Shown here one piece after another: positions 17,809 through 25,708 of a DNA stretch of 64,000 nt (position 1 is the first letter of the stretch; each line of letters opens with the position of its first letter). The DNA comes from Vibrio gigantis (lineage in GTDB: Bacteria; Pseudomonadota; Gammaproteobacteria; Enterobacterales; Vibrionaceae), in assembly GCF_024347515.1 (NCBI RefSeq), contig NZ_AP025492.1:1240001-1304000 (forward strand), read 5' to 3'. Made by a program: the position numbers and the translations under genes. The notes under the pieces were generated by a model. The model did not search any database, had not been told where the DNA came from, and saw only the letters and a list, made by a program, of their open reading frames with translations.

Positions 17809-18762
17809 ATGGAAGCATCAGCTTTACCTCTGTTTTTTAGTCATATTGAACAGCAATTGAATGAAGTACCGAATGAACTACGTCGTATCTTTCACGGTCG
17901 TGGTAAGTTTTGGCCAGGTCTAGAGCAACTGACATGTGATTGGGTTGATGGGCAGCTACTGGTGAATGTATTCAAAGAAGTAGACGATGAGTTCTTGTCA
18001 TCTCTTAAAGCTGGATTGGTTGATTTGACCAATAAAGACATCTGGCAAGCAAAGCAGGGAACAAGTATTGTTCTGCAACACCGTTATGCCGATGGTGCGC
18101 CTTCAGAAGTGCTGTGGGGCGAGCTAAACGACTCTCCAGTCGTGGTTGAACACGGGCTTAAGTACCAACTAGACATTGGCCGTAACCAAAACTTCGGGTT
18201 GTTCCTAGACATGCGTAACGGTCGTCAGTGGGTACAAGATAATGCCAAGGGTAAGAATGTTCTTAACTTGTTCGCATACACTTGTGGCTTCTCTGTCGCA
18301 GCTATCGCTGGTGGTGCTCGCCAGTGCATGAACGTAGACATGTCACGCGGATCGCTAAACAAAGGCCGTGATAATCACCGTTTGAATGATCACGACATGC
18401 GCTCGGTTAACTTCCTTGGTTACGACATTTTTAAGTCGTGGGGGAAAATCAAGAAAGGCGGCCCTTACGAGCTAGTTATCATTGATCCGCCTTCGTTCCA
18501 AAAAGGCAGCTTTGCTTTAACTAAAGATTACAAAAAGATCTTACGTCGATTACCTGAGCTTCTAACTGAAGGTGGTGAAGTGATCGCGTGTGTGAACTCA
18601 CCAGCGGTTTCTCCTAACTTCCTTATTGAGACGATGGCAGAAGAAGCGCCAAACGTTGAGTTTATTGAACGCTTAGACAACCCGCCTGAGTTTGTCGATG
18701 TTGACCTTGATTCAAGCCTCAAAGTACTGAGATTTAGAATTAAAACGCCTGCTGACGCTTAA
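17809..18762 (+). CDS. Class I SAM-dependent methyltransferase (RlmI/YccW-related)
   Basis: This is a probable RNA methyltransferase. The C-terminal two-thirds is a Rossmann methyltransferase with the SAM-binding region VLNLFAYTCGFSVAAIAGGA, the acidic VDMSRGSLNKG and the catalytic loop IDPPSFQKGSF. The pattern resembles the C-terminal domain of 23S rRNA methyltransferases RlmI/RlmK. The ATG at 17809 has AGTGAG upstream. A GTG at 17797 overlapping the previous stop would add four residues and cannot be ruled out. Probably cotranscribed with the upstream pseudouridine synthase. Confidence 0.82.
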   Translation: MEASALPLFFSHIEQQLNEVPNELRRIFHGRGKFWPGLEQLTCDWVDGQLLVNVFKEVDDEFLSSLKAGLVDLTNKDIWQAKQGTSIVLQHRYADGAPSEVLWGELNDSPVVVEHGLKYQLDIGRNQNFGLFLDMRNGRQWVQDNAKGKNVLNLFAYTCGFSVAAIAGGARQCMNVDMSRGSLNKGRDNHRLNDHDMRSVNFLGYDIFKSWGKIKKGGPYELVIIDPPSFQKGSFALTKDYKKILRRLPELLTEGGEVIACVNSPAVSPNFLIETMAEEAPNVEFIERLDNPPEFVDVDLDSSLKVLRFRIKTPADA

Positions 18763-18784
18763 TTGAACGTCAGCATTAGAAAAG

Positions 18785-18814
18785 AAAACGCCACTCATAT
18801 TGAGTGGCGTTTTT
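18785..18814. terminator. Terminator between the methyltransferase and ynjF
   Basis: A strong hairpin (AAAACGCCACTCA / TGAGTGGCGTTTT) with a run of T on the plus strand and A on the other side can stop transcription from both convergent units. Confidence 0.92.
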
Positions 18815-18839
18815 GTATCTTGTTGATGTCGTTAGACCG

Positions 18840-19460
18840 CTAACTCTCTTGCTGAGTCTTAAGAGTTTGGAACCCAAAATAGATACGCATAAATGTGGTG
18901 AGCCAACATGCTGCACCAAAGGTATAGGCGATAACAGCAAAGTGTTGTGGCCAAATACAAAAGGCAATGAAACAGGCGATGGTCTCTGTCCCTTCGGTTA
19001 GACCAGACATGTAGTAAAGAGATTTGTGCTTGTACACTGGATTCTCGATGCCTCGTTTGCCCGCCATGACTGCAAACGCCAAAAAGCTACTGCCTGTACC
19101 GATAAAAGAGAAGATCAAAAATGCACCGGCAATGGCATTGTGTTCTGGATTGGCAATCACAAAACCAAAAGGGATCAGTGAATAGAAAAGGAAATCTAAA
19201 CTGATATCGAGAAAGCCGCCCGCATCACTGATATCTTGGATTCGAGCTAAGGCGCCATCAAGTCCATCGCAAACCCGGTTAAGTACAATAAATCCCAACG
19301 CCCATTCGTATTGTTGAAATGCCAACGCAGGAAATGCCAAACACCCAACCACAAATCCGAATAACGTGGTTTGATTGGCCGTTATACCAAGTTGGTTCAG
19401 TAATTTAGCCGACTGATTTAATGGCCACTTGATGACCTTTATAGAGTACTTATCCAGCAT
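18840..19460 (-). CDS. ynjF: CDP-alcohol phosphatidyltransferase family protein (YnjF-like)
   Basis: This is an inner-membrane enzyme of the family that moves a phosphatidyl group from CDP-diacylglycerol to an alcohol; its real substrate is unknown. The active-site motif is visible as CDGLDGALARIQDISDAGG followed by FLDISLD. It has one residue fewer between AR and G than the usual spacing. There are about five hydrophobic helices in 206 residues. The ATG at 19460 is chosen because GGAGAA lies six bases upstream; it overlaps the ATPase gene by 11 bp. E. coli has the same linkage of ynjF to ynjBCD. Confidence 0.85.
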   Translation of the reverse strand: MLDKYSIKVIKWPLNQSAKLLNQLGITANQTTLFGFVVGCLAFPALAFQQYEWALGFIVLNRVCDGLDGALARIQDISDAGGFLDISLDFLFYSLIPFGFVIANPEHNAIAGAFLIFSFIGTGSSFLAFAVMAGKRGIENPVYKHKSLYYMSGLTEGTETIACFIAFCIWPQHFAVIAYTFGAACWLTTFMRIYFGFQTLKTQQES

Positions 19461-20100
19461 GGTTGCTTCTCCATGGCCAAGAGAGTACTTGAGCCCCTTG
19501 AGGCACATCTGCTTCGTCGTGCGTGACCATTAACGTTGGGATATTGGCTTTTGTTAATTGCTCAAACACCCAATCGCGAAATTGTGCTCTGAGCTCTTGG
19601 TCCAGCTTACTGAACGGTTCATCAAGTAGAGCCAATTTAGGCTTCGCCAATAACATACGAGTTAAACTGATTCTCGCTCGTTGACCACCAGAAATCTGAT
19701 CAGGAAAAGATTCTGCTAAGTGTGTCAGTTCAATGTCTTTTAACGCAGCCATCGCTTGCTGTTGACGAGCGGAGCCCTTAATTGAATTAGGCAGAGAGAA
19801 CGCCAAGTTCTCCCATACCTTGAGGTGTGGAAACAACAAGTCATCTTGAAACAAAATACCGACTTCACGCTGATGTGAAGGCAAGTCGTCCAACTGAATA
19901 TCGTTTAATACAACGGTGCCAGAATACGAAAACTCTTCACCTAAGTGACCAGCAATCGCATCCAGTAATGTTGACTTTCCGCAGCCACTTGGTCCCATCA
20001 AAGCCAGTATTTTGCCAGATTCTAATGTTACGTTTAGCGCTGAAAATAGCGATACACCATCGTTTTTATGGATGGCGAGGTCGTTGAGGTGCAGACTCAT
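19450..20100 (-). CDS. ynjD: ABC transporter ATPase (YnjD-like)
   Basis: This is the nucleotide-binding subunit of the ynjBCD importer. It has Walker A GPSGCGKST, Q-loop LFQDDLLFPH, signature ISGGQRARISLTR, Walker B LALLDEPFSKLD and switch VTHDEAD, all intact in 216 residues. It lacks the C-terminal TOBE domain of longer importer ATPases. It overlaps the permease gene by 35 bp and the phosphatidyltransferase gene by 11 bp, so the cluster is tightly coupled. Confidence 0.9.
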   Translation of the reverse strand: MSLHLNDLAIHKNDGVSLFSALNVTLESGKILALMGPSGCGKSTLLDAIAGHLGEEFSYSGTVVLNDIQLDDLPSHQREVGILFQDDLLFPHLKVWENLAFSLPNSIKGSARQQQAMAALKDIELTHLAESFPDQISGGQRARISLTRMLLAKPKLALLDEPFSKLDQELRAQFRDWVFEQLTKANIPTLMVTHDEADVPQGAQVLSWPWRSNHAG

Positions 20101-21766
20101 TCGTTAGAAAACCCTTAAAAGTAAGACGGCGATATCTGAGTTGAAGTCGGCTGACCAATATCGCTAAAGAGAAAAAGAACAGAGGCAATAAGGCCTGCCA
20201 AATGGCGTAAATGGCGGTCACTCTGCGGTCGAAACCACTGGTTAGAGCAACCGCTTCTGTGGTGATTGTGCTAATGCGACCCGCGCCAAGCATTAATGTT
20301 GGTAAGTATTGAGCCAAACTCACACTGATCCCAACCGCCCAAGCGAAGGCAATGGCAGGCAACAAGATAGGCAGCTTAATAGAGTACCAACTTTGAAATG
20401 GCGATTTCCCCAAGCTGAGTGATGCTTTAATGAGTCCATCGTTGAAGCTTTTCCAAGGCCCGTCTAAAGACAAGTAAACAAATGGAAAGGCGAAGAATAC
20501 GTGTGCCCAAATCACCCAGAACTCATAAGCGCTGCTGCCGATATAAAGCGTGGTCACTTGCATACCGAACAACACAGAGAGCTGAGGGATCAACATCGGA
20601 ATCGCGATAATGAAGCCCGGAACTTGCCACTTGTATTTGATTCGGTATTCATGAGCAACTAGCGCGAGTAACAACGCAACGGAAGCGGCAATAAGCCCAA
20701 TCCATAAGCTTTGCCCGACGGTGCTCATGATGCCATCCCACTCAAACTCCCAAAAACGCATGCTATAGCGACTAGGAAGTAAGTCCGGGAAGCGCCAACG
20801 TTGGGCCACACTCCAAATGATCATTAACGGAAACATCGTCATCGAAAGCAAGGCAAGGAAACTAAAGATAGACTTACCTGGTAGAGTAATACCGCTGCGC
20901 CCTGAATATTGCCATGATCTAAAGCCTTTCAGAGTTGCCCACTCAATAAGACGAGCTAAAGCAATCATAAGCGAGGCTAAGATAAACAAGATAATTGCGC
21001 CTGCGGCAGCTCTTGGTAGCAAGCTAAGATCGGGGTCATTAAACCAATGCCATACTAAGATAGCGAAGGTCGGTGGATTCGTTGGACCAAGAATCAGCGC
21101 AATATCAACAACCGATAGACTATAAGCGAGCACAGCCAGCATAGGGAAGCGAAGCTTAGTGAACCACTGGGGGAAAATACATTTCCACCAGATTTGTGAG
21201 CGGCTGTAACCTAAAGATGAACTCACCTTTGTAATACGCTCAACGTCGATTTGTTGAAGGATAGATATACTCATCAATAGTAAGAAAGGGATCTCTTTCA
21301 GCGCGAGCATGACTATAAGCCCTAGTGCATAAGGGTCTTTGACCAAAAGTGCAAGTTCAGAACTACTTCCTGATGCCCCAAATATATGATGGATTGATCT
21401 CGCGCCTAAGCCACTAGGGCCGAATAGAAAAGCAAACCCAATGGCGAAAGCTACGTGTGGAATAGACAACATCGGTGAGAGAGTAAGCTCTATCTTTCTC
21501 CAGAAAGGGCGTTGCCATGTTGCTTGTAAAATACAGAACGTTAGAAAACAAGCAAGATAGCTACTGATAAAGGCGGAACATAATGTTAAGCCAATTGAAT
21601 GCCAAACACCTTCCCATTGAAAGACTTGGCTAAAACCGTTGAGTGTTGGCTCCTCTAAACCTAGGGGCGGGATGAAACTCAGTGACGAAGCCACTACTCC
21701 CGCGACCCCAGGAATGGTCGGGATAATGCACACAGCTATAACAACAAAATATAGAGCGCGTAGCAT
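20066..21766 (-). CDS. ynjC: ABC transporter permease, fused double-domain (YnjC-like)
   Basis: At 566 residues this is a fusion of two binding-protein-dependent permease domains, each with about six transmembrane helices. EAA-loop-like segments are seen near ITKVSSSLGYSRSQIWWKCI and around LSLGKSPFQSWYSIKLPIL. Such fusions occur in iron, thiamine and putrescine-type importers. It starts five bases after the ynjB stop and overlaps the start of ynjD. The substrate of YnjBCD is not established. Confidence 0.88.
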   Translation of the reverse strand: MLRALYFVVIAVCIIPTIPGVAGVVASSLSFIPPLGLEEPTLNGFSQVFQWEGVWHSIGLTLCSAFISSYLACFLTFCILQATWQRPFWRKIELTLSPMLSIPHVAFAIGFAFLFGPSGLGARSIHHIFGASGSSSELALLVKDPYALGLIVMLALKEIPFLLLMSISILQQIDVERITKVSSSLGYSRSQIWWKCIFPQWFTKLRFPMLAVLAYSLSVVDIALILGPTNPPTFAILVWHWFNDPDLSLLPRAAAGAIILFILASLMIALARLIEWATLKGFRSWQYSGRSGITLPGKSIFSFLALLSMTMFPLMIIWSVAQRWRFPDLLPSRYSMRFWEFEWDGIMSTVGQSLWIGLIAASVALLLALVAHEYRIKYKWQVPGFIIAIPMLIPQLSVLFGMQVTTLYIGSSAYEFWVIWAHVFFAFPFVYLSLDGPWKSFNDGLIKASLSLGKSPFQSWYSIKLPILLPAIAFAWAVGISVSLAQYLPTLMLGAGRISTITTEAVALTSGFDRRVTAIYAIWQALLPLFFFSLAILVSRLQLRYRRLTFKGFLTNESAPQRPRHP

Positions 21767-21771
21767 GAAGA

Positions 21772-22938
21772 TTAGTTACCGTATCGCTTAAGCCACTCTT
21801 TCTCGAGCGCGTTTTGCCAGCTTGGGTGTGGTTCATCAATCGATTTAAATTGCTGAGTATTCTTAGCGCTACCCGTGAGGTATTTACTGCTTAATACTGA
21901 AGGATCGCCCCAAATATTGAGGTCACCTTTGCGCGATTGTGCTTCTGGGCTCAGCAAGAAGTTAATGGTCACTTGAGCGCCAGCATTTGCATTCGCATTC
22001 CAAGGGATTGCAAGGAAGTGAATATTAGATAAAGCCCCGCTTTCTAGAGCATAAGCCTTGGTGCTTTCGGCTAAGCGACCACTTGCTTGTGCTGAATAAA
22101 CAGAGTTTGGGTTGAACGTAATCGCGAGGTCGAGCTGTCCATCATCCAGAAGTTGTATGCTTTCCGATGTGCCTGCAGGGAATTGTTTGCCACCGCGCCA
22201 TGCCACTTTGTGGAATTTATCTAAGTAAGCCCACAGTGGTGCCGTAACTTCTTGGAAGTTGTCTTCTGAAACCTGCTGAGCCAGTGCTGGATTATTGTTT
22301 GTTAGCTCAATCAGTAGAGACTTGATGAAGCTAGTGCCATGAAATTCTGGTGGGCGAGGGTAGCTTAAGCGGTTAGGGAAAGCTTGAGCATAGCTCAACA
22401 TCTCTGAAAACGATTGTGGGGGATTGTGCAGCGTCTCTTGGTCGTGGATGAACACAAGTTGTCCAACGCCCCAAGGAGCTTCTAGGCCTTCTGTAGGTTC
22501 AGAGAAGTCGACATCAATCGGTAAAGATTTATCAACGTACTTCCAATTTGGAAGTGATTCTGTGAATGGTCCAAACAACAACGCGTTGTCTTTCATCGAA
22601 CGGAAGTTCTCGCCATTGATCCAAACGATATCGACACTGCCTTCTGTGTTCTTACCTGCTGCTTTTTCTGCGAGTAATCGAGTGGTGGTCTCTGCAATAT
22701 CGGTCACTTTCACGTGTTTTAGCGTGACACCGTAATCACTTTGTAATTTCTTGCCTGCCCATTGTAGGTAGCGATTGATCTCTTGGCTTCCGCCCCAAGC
22801 GTGAAAGTAGACAGTTTCTCCTTCTGCCTGCTGTTCTATTTGGTTCCAGCTGTCGGTTGATGTTGCTTCATCAGCATAAATGGTTGCGCTGTATGCAACG
22901 GTTGCCATGATTCCTAACGTACTTACTATCTTGTTCAT
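21772..22938 (-). CDS. ynjB: ABC transporter substrate-binding protein (YnjB-like)
   Basis: This is a periplasmic receptor of 388 residues with a cleavable signal peptide (MNKIVSTLGIMATVAYSATIYA / DEA). Its mature part starts with VYFHAWGGSQEINRYLQWAG, a hallmark of the YnjB family (COG4134). The start at 22938 gives the cleanest signal peptide and has GGAAAAG upstream; an in-frame ATG at 22950 would add four residues. It is the first gene of ynjBCDF. A MITE-like element ends about 54 bp upstream of the start and may have displaced or supplied its promoter. E. coli ynjA and ynjE are absent here. Confidence 0.88.
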   Translation of the reverse strand: MNKIVSTLGIMATVAYSATIYADEATSTDSWNQIEQQAEGETVYFHAWGGSQEINRYLQWAGKKLQSDYGVTLKHVKVTDIAETTTRLLAEKAAGKNTEGSVDIVWINGENFRSMKDNALLFGPFTESLPNWKYVDKSLPIDVDFSEPTEGLEAPWGVGQLVFIHDQETLHNPPQSFSEMLSYAQAFPNRLSYPRPPEFHGTSFIKSLLIELTNNNPALAQQVSEDNFQEVTAPLWAYLDKFHKVAWRGGKQFPAGTSESIQLLDDGQLDLAITFNPNSVYSAQASGRLAESTKAYALESGALSNIHFLAIPWNANANAGAQVTINFLLSPEAQSRKGDLNIWGDPSVLSSKYLTGSAKNTQQFKSIDEPHPSWQNALEKEWLKRYGN

Positions 22939-22991
22939 AAACTTTTCCATTTGGTAGTGAACGGGCAAGAGCATTGTATTTTCGAGCTCCC

Positions 22992-23259
22992 TAGGGCGTG
23001 TTGACCTTTCGTGGTTAAATTTTGTTCGAGATAAAAGCGTTTTAATCGCGGCGAGGGGGAAGTAGCCTAGTCATTCTAAGCAAATCTCCCTCAACAAAGA
23101 GTAAAACGCTTTTAGCCGAACCCTTCGGGCAGCGTTTGCTGGTCATTTCTACTACGTTATTGGCTTCTCATGTAGGCTAGCTACACATCGACGCCTCTGC
23201 CTTGTATAAATACCCAGCAACTCGCTGCAAAAATCAGCTCGAAAGATCAACACGCCCTA
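22992..23259. mobile_element. MITE-like element with terminal inverted repeats, no transposase
   Basis: The outer ends read GGGCGTGTTGACCTTTCG (22994 on) and CGAAAGATCAACACGCCC (to 23257), one mismatch in 18 bp. Weaker inverted similarity extends to about 40 bp (both ends reach CGAG). The element is about 264 bp and is flanked by TA on both sides, consistent with a TA target duplication. An inner perfect inverted pair (TAAAAGCGTTTTA at 23032 and TAAAACGCTTTTA at 23102) and a small CCGAA/TTCGG hairpin lie inside. No open frame encodes a transposase, so it would move only in trans. Confidence 0.7.
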
Positions 23260-23534
23260 TAGTTATTCTATCTGTTTCTGAAATAATTTCTAATTCAATA
23301 GTAAATTCAATCAATTACTTGAGAAGATGTCGGGAGTTCGCGGTTGAGTTTTGTTCGATATACACCTATCTCGAAAACTCAACAGACTCTAGGCTTTTGC
23401 CATCCTAGCAACAGACCGCTGGACCGGTGAATTTATTGCATCTAAATGAGAGATTTTTGAGGTTTATTGGAGGTTGGTACGAAAAGTCGGCGATGAGCGT
23501 CAATTTTGACGAAATAGTGAGGGTAAACTGACAA
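23260..23534. other. Intergenic remainder between the MITE-like element and the META lipoprotein gene
   Basis: This AT-rich stretch has no credible coding sequence. Together with the MITE it forms a 648-bp gene-free gap (22939-23586). The only structure noted is the inverted repeat at 23343-23383. Confidence 0.5.
23343..23383. repeat. Imperfect inverted repeat
   Basis: Arms GTTGAGTTTT and AAAACTCAAC pair perfectly. Inside them TCGATA and TATCTCG extend the stem. The left arm's TTTTGTTCGA resembles a stretch inside the neighbouring MITE (23020-23029), so it may be a decayed end of a related element. Confidence 0.5.
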
Positions 23535-23560
23535 TAAAAAAGGAGCCGTGAGGCTCCTTT
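23535..23560 (-). terminator. Terminator of the META lipoprotein gene
   Basis: A hairpin AAAGGAGCC / GGCTCCTTT with a T-run on the minus strand lies 27 bp past the stop of the minus-strand gene. Confidence 0.88.
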
Positions 23561-23586
23561 AATCAATATTTGGTTTCGATGAGGGA

Positions 23587-24033
23587 TCAGTTTACCCAGT
23601 CACGAATTGTGTACGTTAGTGTGTGTACATCGTTTTTCAGTATTAGCGTATCGTTTGTTAGCGTTACGTCGCTCCACTCGCTTAGAGTAGCAGAAACCGA
23701 TTGCTCGATGTCCATCGCAGAGCCGTGACACATTTTCATTGTCATGCCCATTTGCTTGATACGGAATTGACCATCTTTCAGCTCGCCTTGACCGAAGAAG
23801 TTGTTACAACCAGCCATGCCGTTTGCAGTCATCTTTTCGCCGATCTCTAGACGAGGAGCTGCTTGATCTTCGCTTTTCGCAATGTCCTTGCCATCGATTT
23901 GCGCAAGTTCCCAATTATGGTGCTGTAGATCGGTTGGTGTTACTTGCATCGCGTTGTCACCTGTTGTTGTGCATGCTGCTAGCATCATAGGTAAAGCGGC
24001 TACTGCTAGTAATTTTTTTGAACTAAACTTCAT
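23587..24033 (-). CDS. META/HslJ-domain lipoprotein
   Basis: This 148-residue envelope lipoprotein has the lipobox LAAC near residue 20. One META domain is recognisable from WELAQIDGKD near the start, NGMAGCNNFFGQGEL in the middle and MTMKMCHG. HslJ-type META proteins are linked to heat and novobiocin resistance in E. coli, but the molecular role is unknown. The ATG at 24033 is chosen because it begins the lipoprotein signal and follows TTGGAG; the longer frame to 24093 has no lipoprotein logic. Monocistronic. Confidence 0.85.
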   Translation of the reverse strand: MKFSSKKLLAVAALPMMLAACTTTGDNAMQVTPTDLQHHNWELAQIDGKDIAKSEDQAAPRLEIGEKMTANGMAGCNNFFGQGELKDGQFRIKQMGMTMKMCHGSAMDIEQSVSATLSEWSDVTLTNDTLILKNDVHTLTYTIRDWVN

Positions 24034-24221
24034 ATTATAAGGCTCCAAAGGAAAGAACGAAGTTACCGAATAAGTGTAACTTGATGGGTTCAAAGTATAG
24101 TTTACAAAACACTATATGTGTCAGTATAAGGTCATAGTTTAGTATGGATTTCATGAGCTAGGCGACAAATTAATCGCTTATTTTTGAGATAGTAAGCGTA
24201 ATTTTGAATGTGTAAGGAGGC

Positions 24222-24485
24222 ATGGTGGAGCAGTTAGAGTTTTTCCAAGTTCCAAGCCCTTGCGTTGGGGTTTGTTCAAGCGATGACAAAGGCTATTGCA
24301 ATGGTTGTATGCGCAAAAGAGAAGAGCGTTTTAATTGGATGTCGATGACACCGTCAGAACAATTGCACGTCATCAAGCTGTGTCGTCAGCGTTATAGAAG
24401 AAAAATAATGAAGCAAAAAAACTTGGTTGGTAAGTCGATCGACGAAGAGGGAAATACAAGTCCCCAAAGAGATCTGTTTGGCTAA
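24222..24485 (+). CDS. DUF1289 family small cysteine protein
   Basis: The 87-residue protein carries the DUF1289 pattern: SPCVGVCSSDDKGYCNGCMRKREE, four cysteines likely binding metal, followed by FNWMSMTPSEQLHVI. Function is unknown in the family. The strong Shine-Dalgarno TAAGGAGG ends only one base before the ATG, which is too close for efficient use. The GTG at 24225 is a plausible real start and would remove only one residue. A 55-residue protein gene follows. Confidence 0.85.
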   Translation: MVEQLEFFQVPSPCVGVCSSDDKGYCNGCMRKREERFNWMSMTPSEQLHVIKLCRQRYRRKIMKQKNLVGKSIDEEGNTSPQRDLFG

Positions 24486-24593
24486 AGAGGAAGCATTAAG
24501 ATTTATTTAACTCCGAAGTAACTATTACTTTACATAATGGTTGGGGTGTAATATCAAGGTAGGTACCTTTGTACCTGAAGGAGTGTTGTTGGT

Positions 24594-24761
24594 ATGAATA
24601 AAAAGAACGTAAAACTCAAAAAAGAGCCAGTCACAGCACTGGACCGAAAACCGATTGGGGCGAAAGATGACCCTGAAGAGAGTCCGCGTGATTGGCATTC
24701 GATGTCAGAAGAAGAACGAATGGAAATCCTTTCTCACCTTTCAGACATGCCTTTCCAATAA
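24594..24761 (+). CDS. Small hypothetical protein (55 aa) resembling the DUF1289 tail
   Basis: A short frame with a clear ribosome-binding site (GAAGGAG, nine bases before the ATG) encodes a charged soluble 55-residue protein. Its C-terminal half reads DWHSMSEEERMEILSHLS, which resembles the helix after the cysteines in the neighbouring DUF1289 protein (NWMSMTPSEQLHVI). It has no cysteines. It may be a diverged, metal-free relative of its neighbour. Function unknown; not a known family to me. Confidence 0.65.
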   Translation: MNKKNVKLKKEPVTALDRKPIGAKDDPEESPRDWHSMSEEERMEILSHLSDMPFQ

Positions 24762-24802
24762 CACCGCTGGTTCTTAAGGGCCTTTCTTAAAGCTCAGCTT
24801 TC

Positions 24803-25135
24803 TTAAACAAACATGTGATTCGCTTTCGTTACACCACGATGGTATGTGCAAAATGTATCATCGGCCTCGGTGGTTTTACTGTGGATCTTAATGTTTGTGA
24901 TCACTTCTACAGCCCCTGCATCGTAGCAAGCTTGTTCTGCTTTTTTAACGATATCGAGTAGTTGGTTGAGTTCACCTTTCATCGTGGTTTCCATCGCACC
25001 GACTTGGAAAGGCACATCGGCAGCTTTCACTACTTCAATGGCTTTATCAACCACTTCGAAGTTATTGCCTTCTTTAACGCGAGGTATCACTTGGAAGGCA
25101 ACCATTACTTCTTTTTCTCTTTTTAACTCAGACAC
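24803..25135 (-). CDS. MTH1187-family thiamine-binding protein
   Basis: This 110-residue protein has the ferredoxin-like fold family signature: VAFQVIPRV near the start, VPFQVGAMETTMKGELNQLL and AGAVEVITNIKI. Members of this family (Pfam Thiamine_BP, formerly DUF77) bind thiamine or a related pyrimidine. The GTG start at 25135 gives the reported length. An ATG at 25105 (MVAFQVIPR) fits the family's usual start better, and neither has a strong Shine-Dalgarno. Single gene; no thiamine genes nearby. Confidence 0.82.
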   Translation of the reverse strand: MSELKREKEVMVAFQVIPRVKEGNNFEVVDKAIEVVKAADVPFQVGAMETTMKGELNQLLDIVKKAEQACYDAGAVEVITNIKIHSKTTEADDTFCTYHRGVTKANHMFV

Positions 25136-25232
25136 TTTCTGCTTACTCTAGGATAAGGAATTGTTGCAGATGATAGGTTAATGCGGAGACAAATTCTACA
25201 GCGACTATGCTGGTTGGATTACACTCGTTGCC

Positions 25233-25454
25233 TTACTTGCTACCCCAGTGGTCGCTTACCCAACCACCTATGTGTTCATCAAAATGACTACCACTGAACC
25301 TCTGGTTACGTTCAACCGAAGTATCACAATCATCTTGATTATCTATTAGGGTTTGTATGTAGTTTGCCATCGGGTCATTGGAACGTTGACGATCTCGGCG
25401 GGTTGCCACTTCCTTAATCAGTTGTAATCGATATGTAGAGCTAGCACGTTTCAT
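25233..25454 (-). CDS. Hypothetical protein (73 aa)
   Basis: An excellent ribosome-binding site (AGGAGGT seven bases before the ATG) supports translation. The product is small, hydrophilic and highly charged, with an N-terminal basic helix (SSTYRLQLIKEVATRRDRQR) and a Trp/His/Gly-rich tail (DEHIGGWVSDHWGSK). It has two aspartate-flanked segments but no recognisable domain and no membrane segment. I do not recognise the family. Confidence 0.65.
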   Translation of the reverse strand: MKRASSTYRLQLIKEVATRRDRQRSNDPMANYIQTLIDNQDDCDTSVERNQRFSGSHFDEHIGGWVSDHWGSK

Positions 25455-25645
25455 TTCAATGACCTCCTGGTTTTAGACACTAATAGAAAAATCTAGTTGC
25501 CAGATATAGGGGCGTCAACGTGATTTAAGAGTATTTTTTTTGAGCAACCAAGAATCAATACGTTGGCATCATAATTCACAAAAGTGTCATTTAAGTTGGC
25601 ATCTTTAGGGAGGTTCTTGGGTGTGAGTTTGTATTTTGTTGCATA

Positions 25646-25671
25646 TAAAAAAGCCCAGTACAAACTGAGCT
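25646..25671 (-). terminator. Terminator of the DEAD-box helicase gene
   Basis: On the minus strand AGCTCAGT-TTGT-ACTGGGCT forms an eight-pair stem (one G-U) followed by six T residues, about 38 bp after the helicase stop. Confidence 0.8.
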
Positions 25672-25708
25672 GATTATTTTATTTCTGGTTACTTAAAGCT
25701 ACTTCTGG

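Noticed and set aside
23202..23408. 68-codon frame starting inside the MITE-like element
   Set aside because: Not transposase-like and crosses the right terminal repeat; chance frame.
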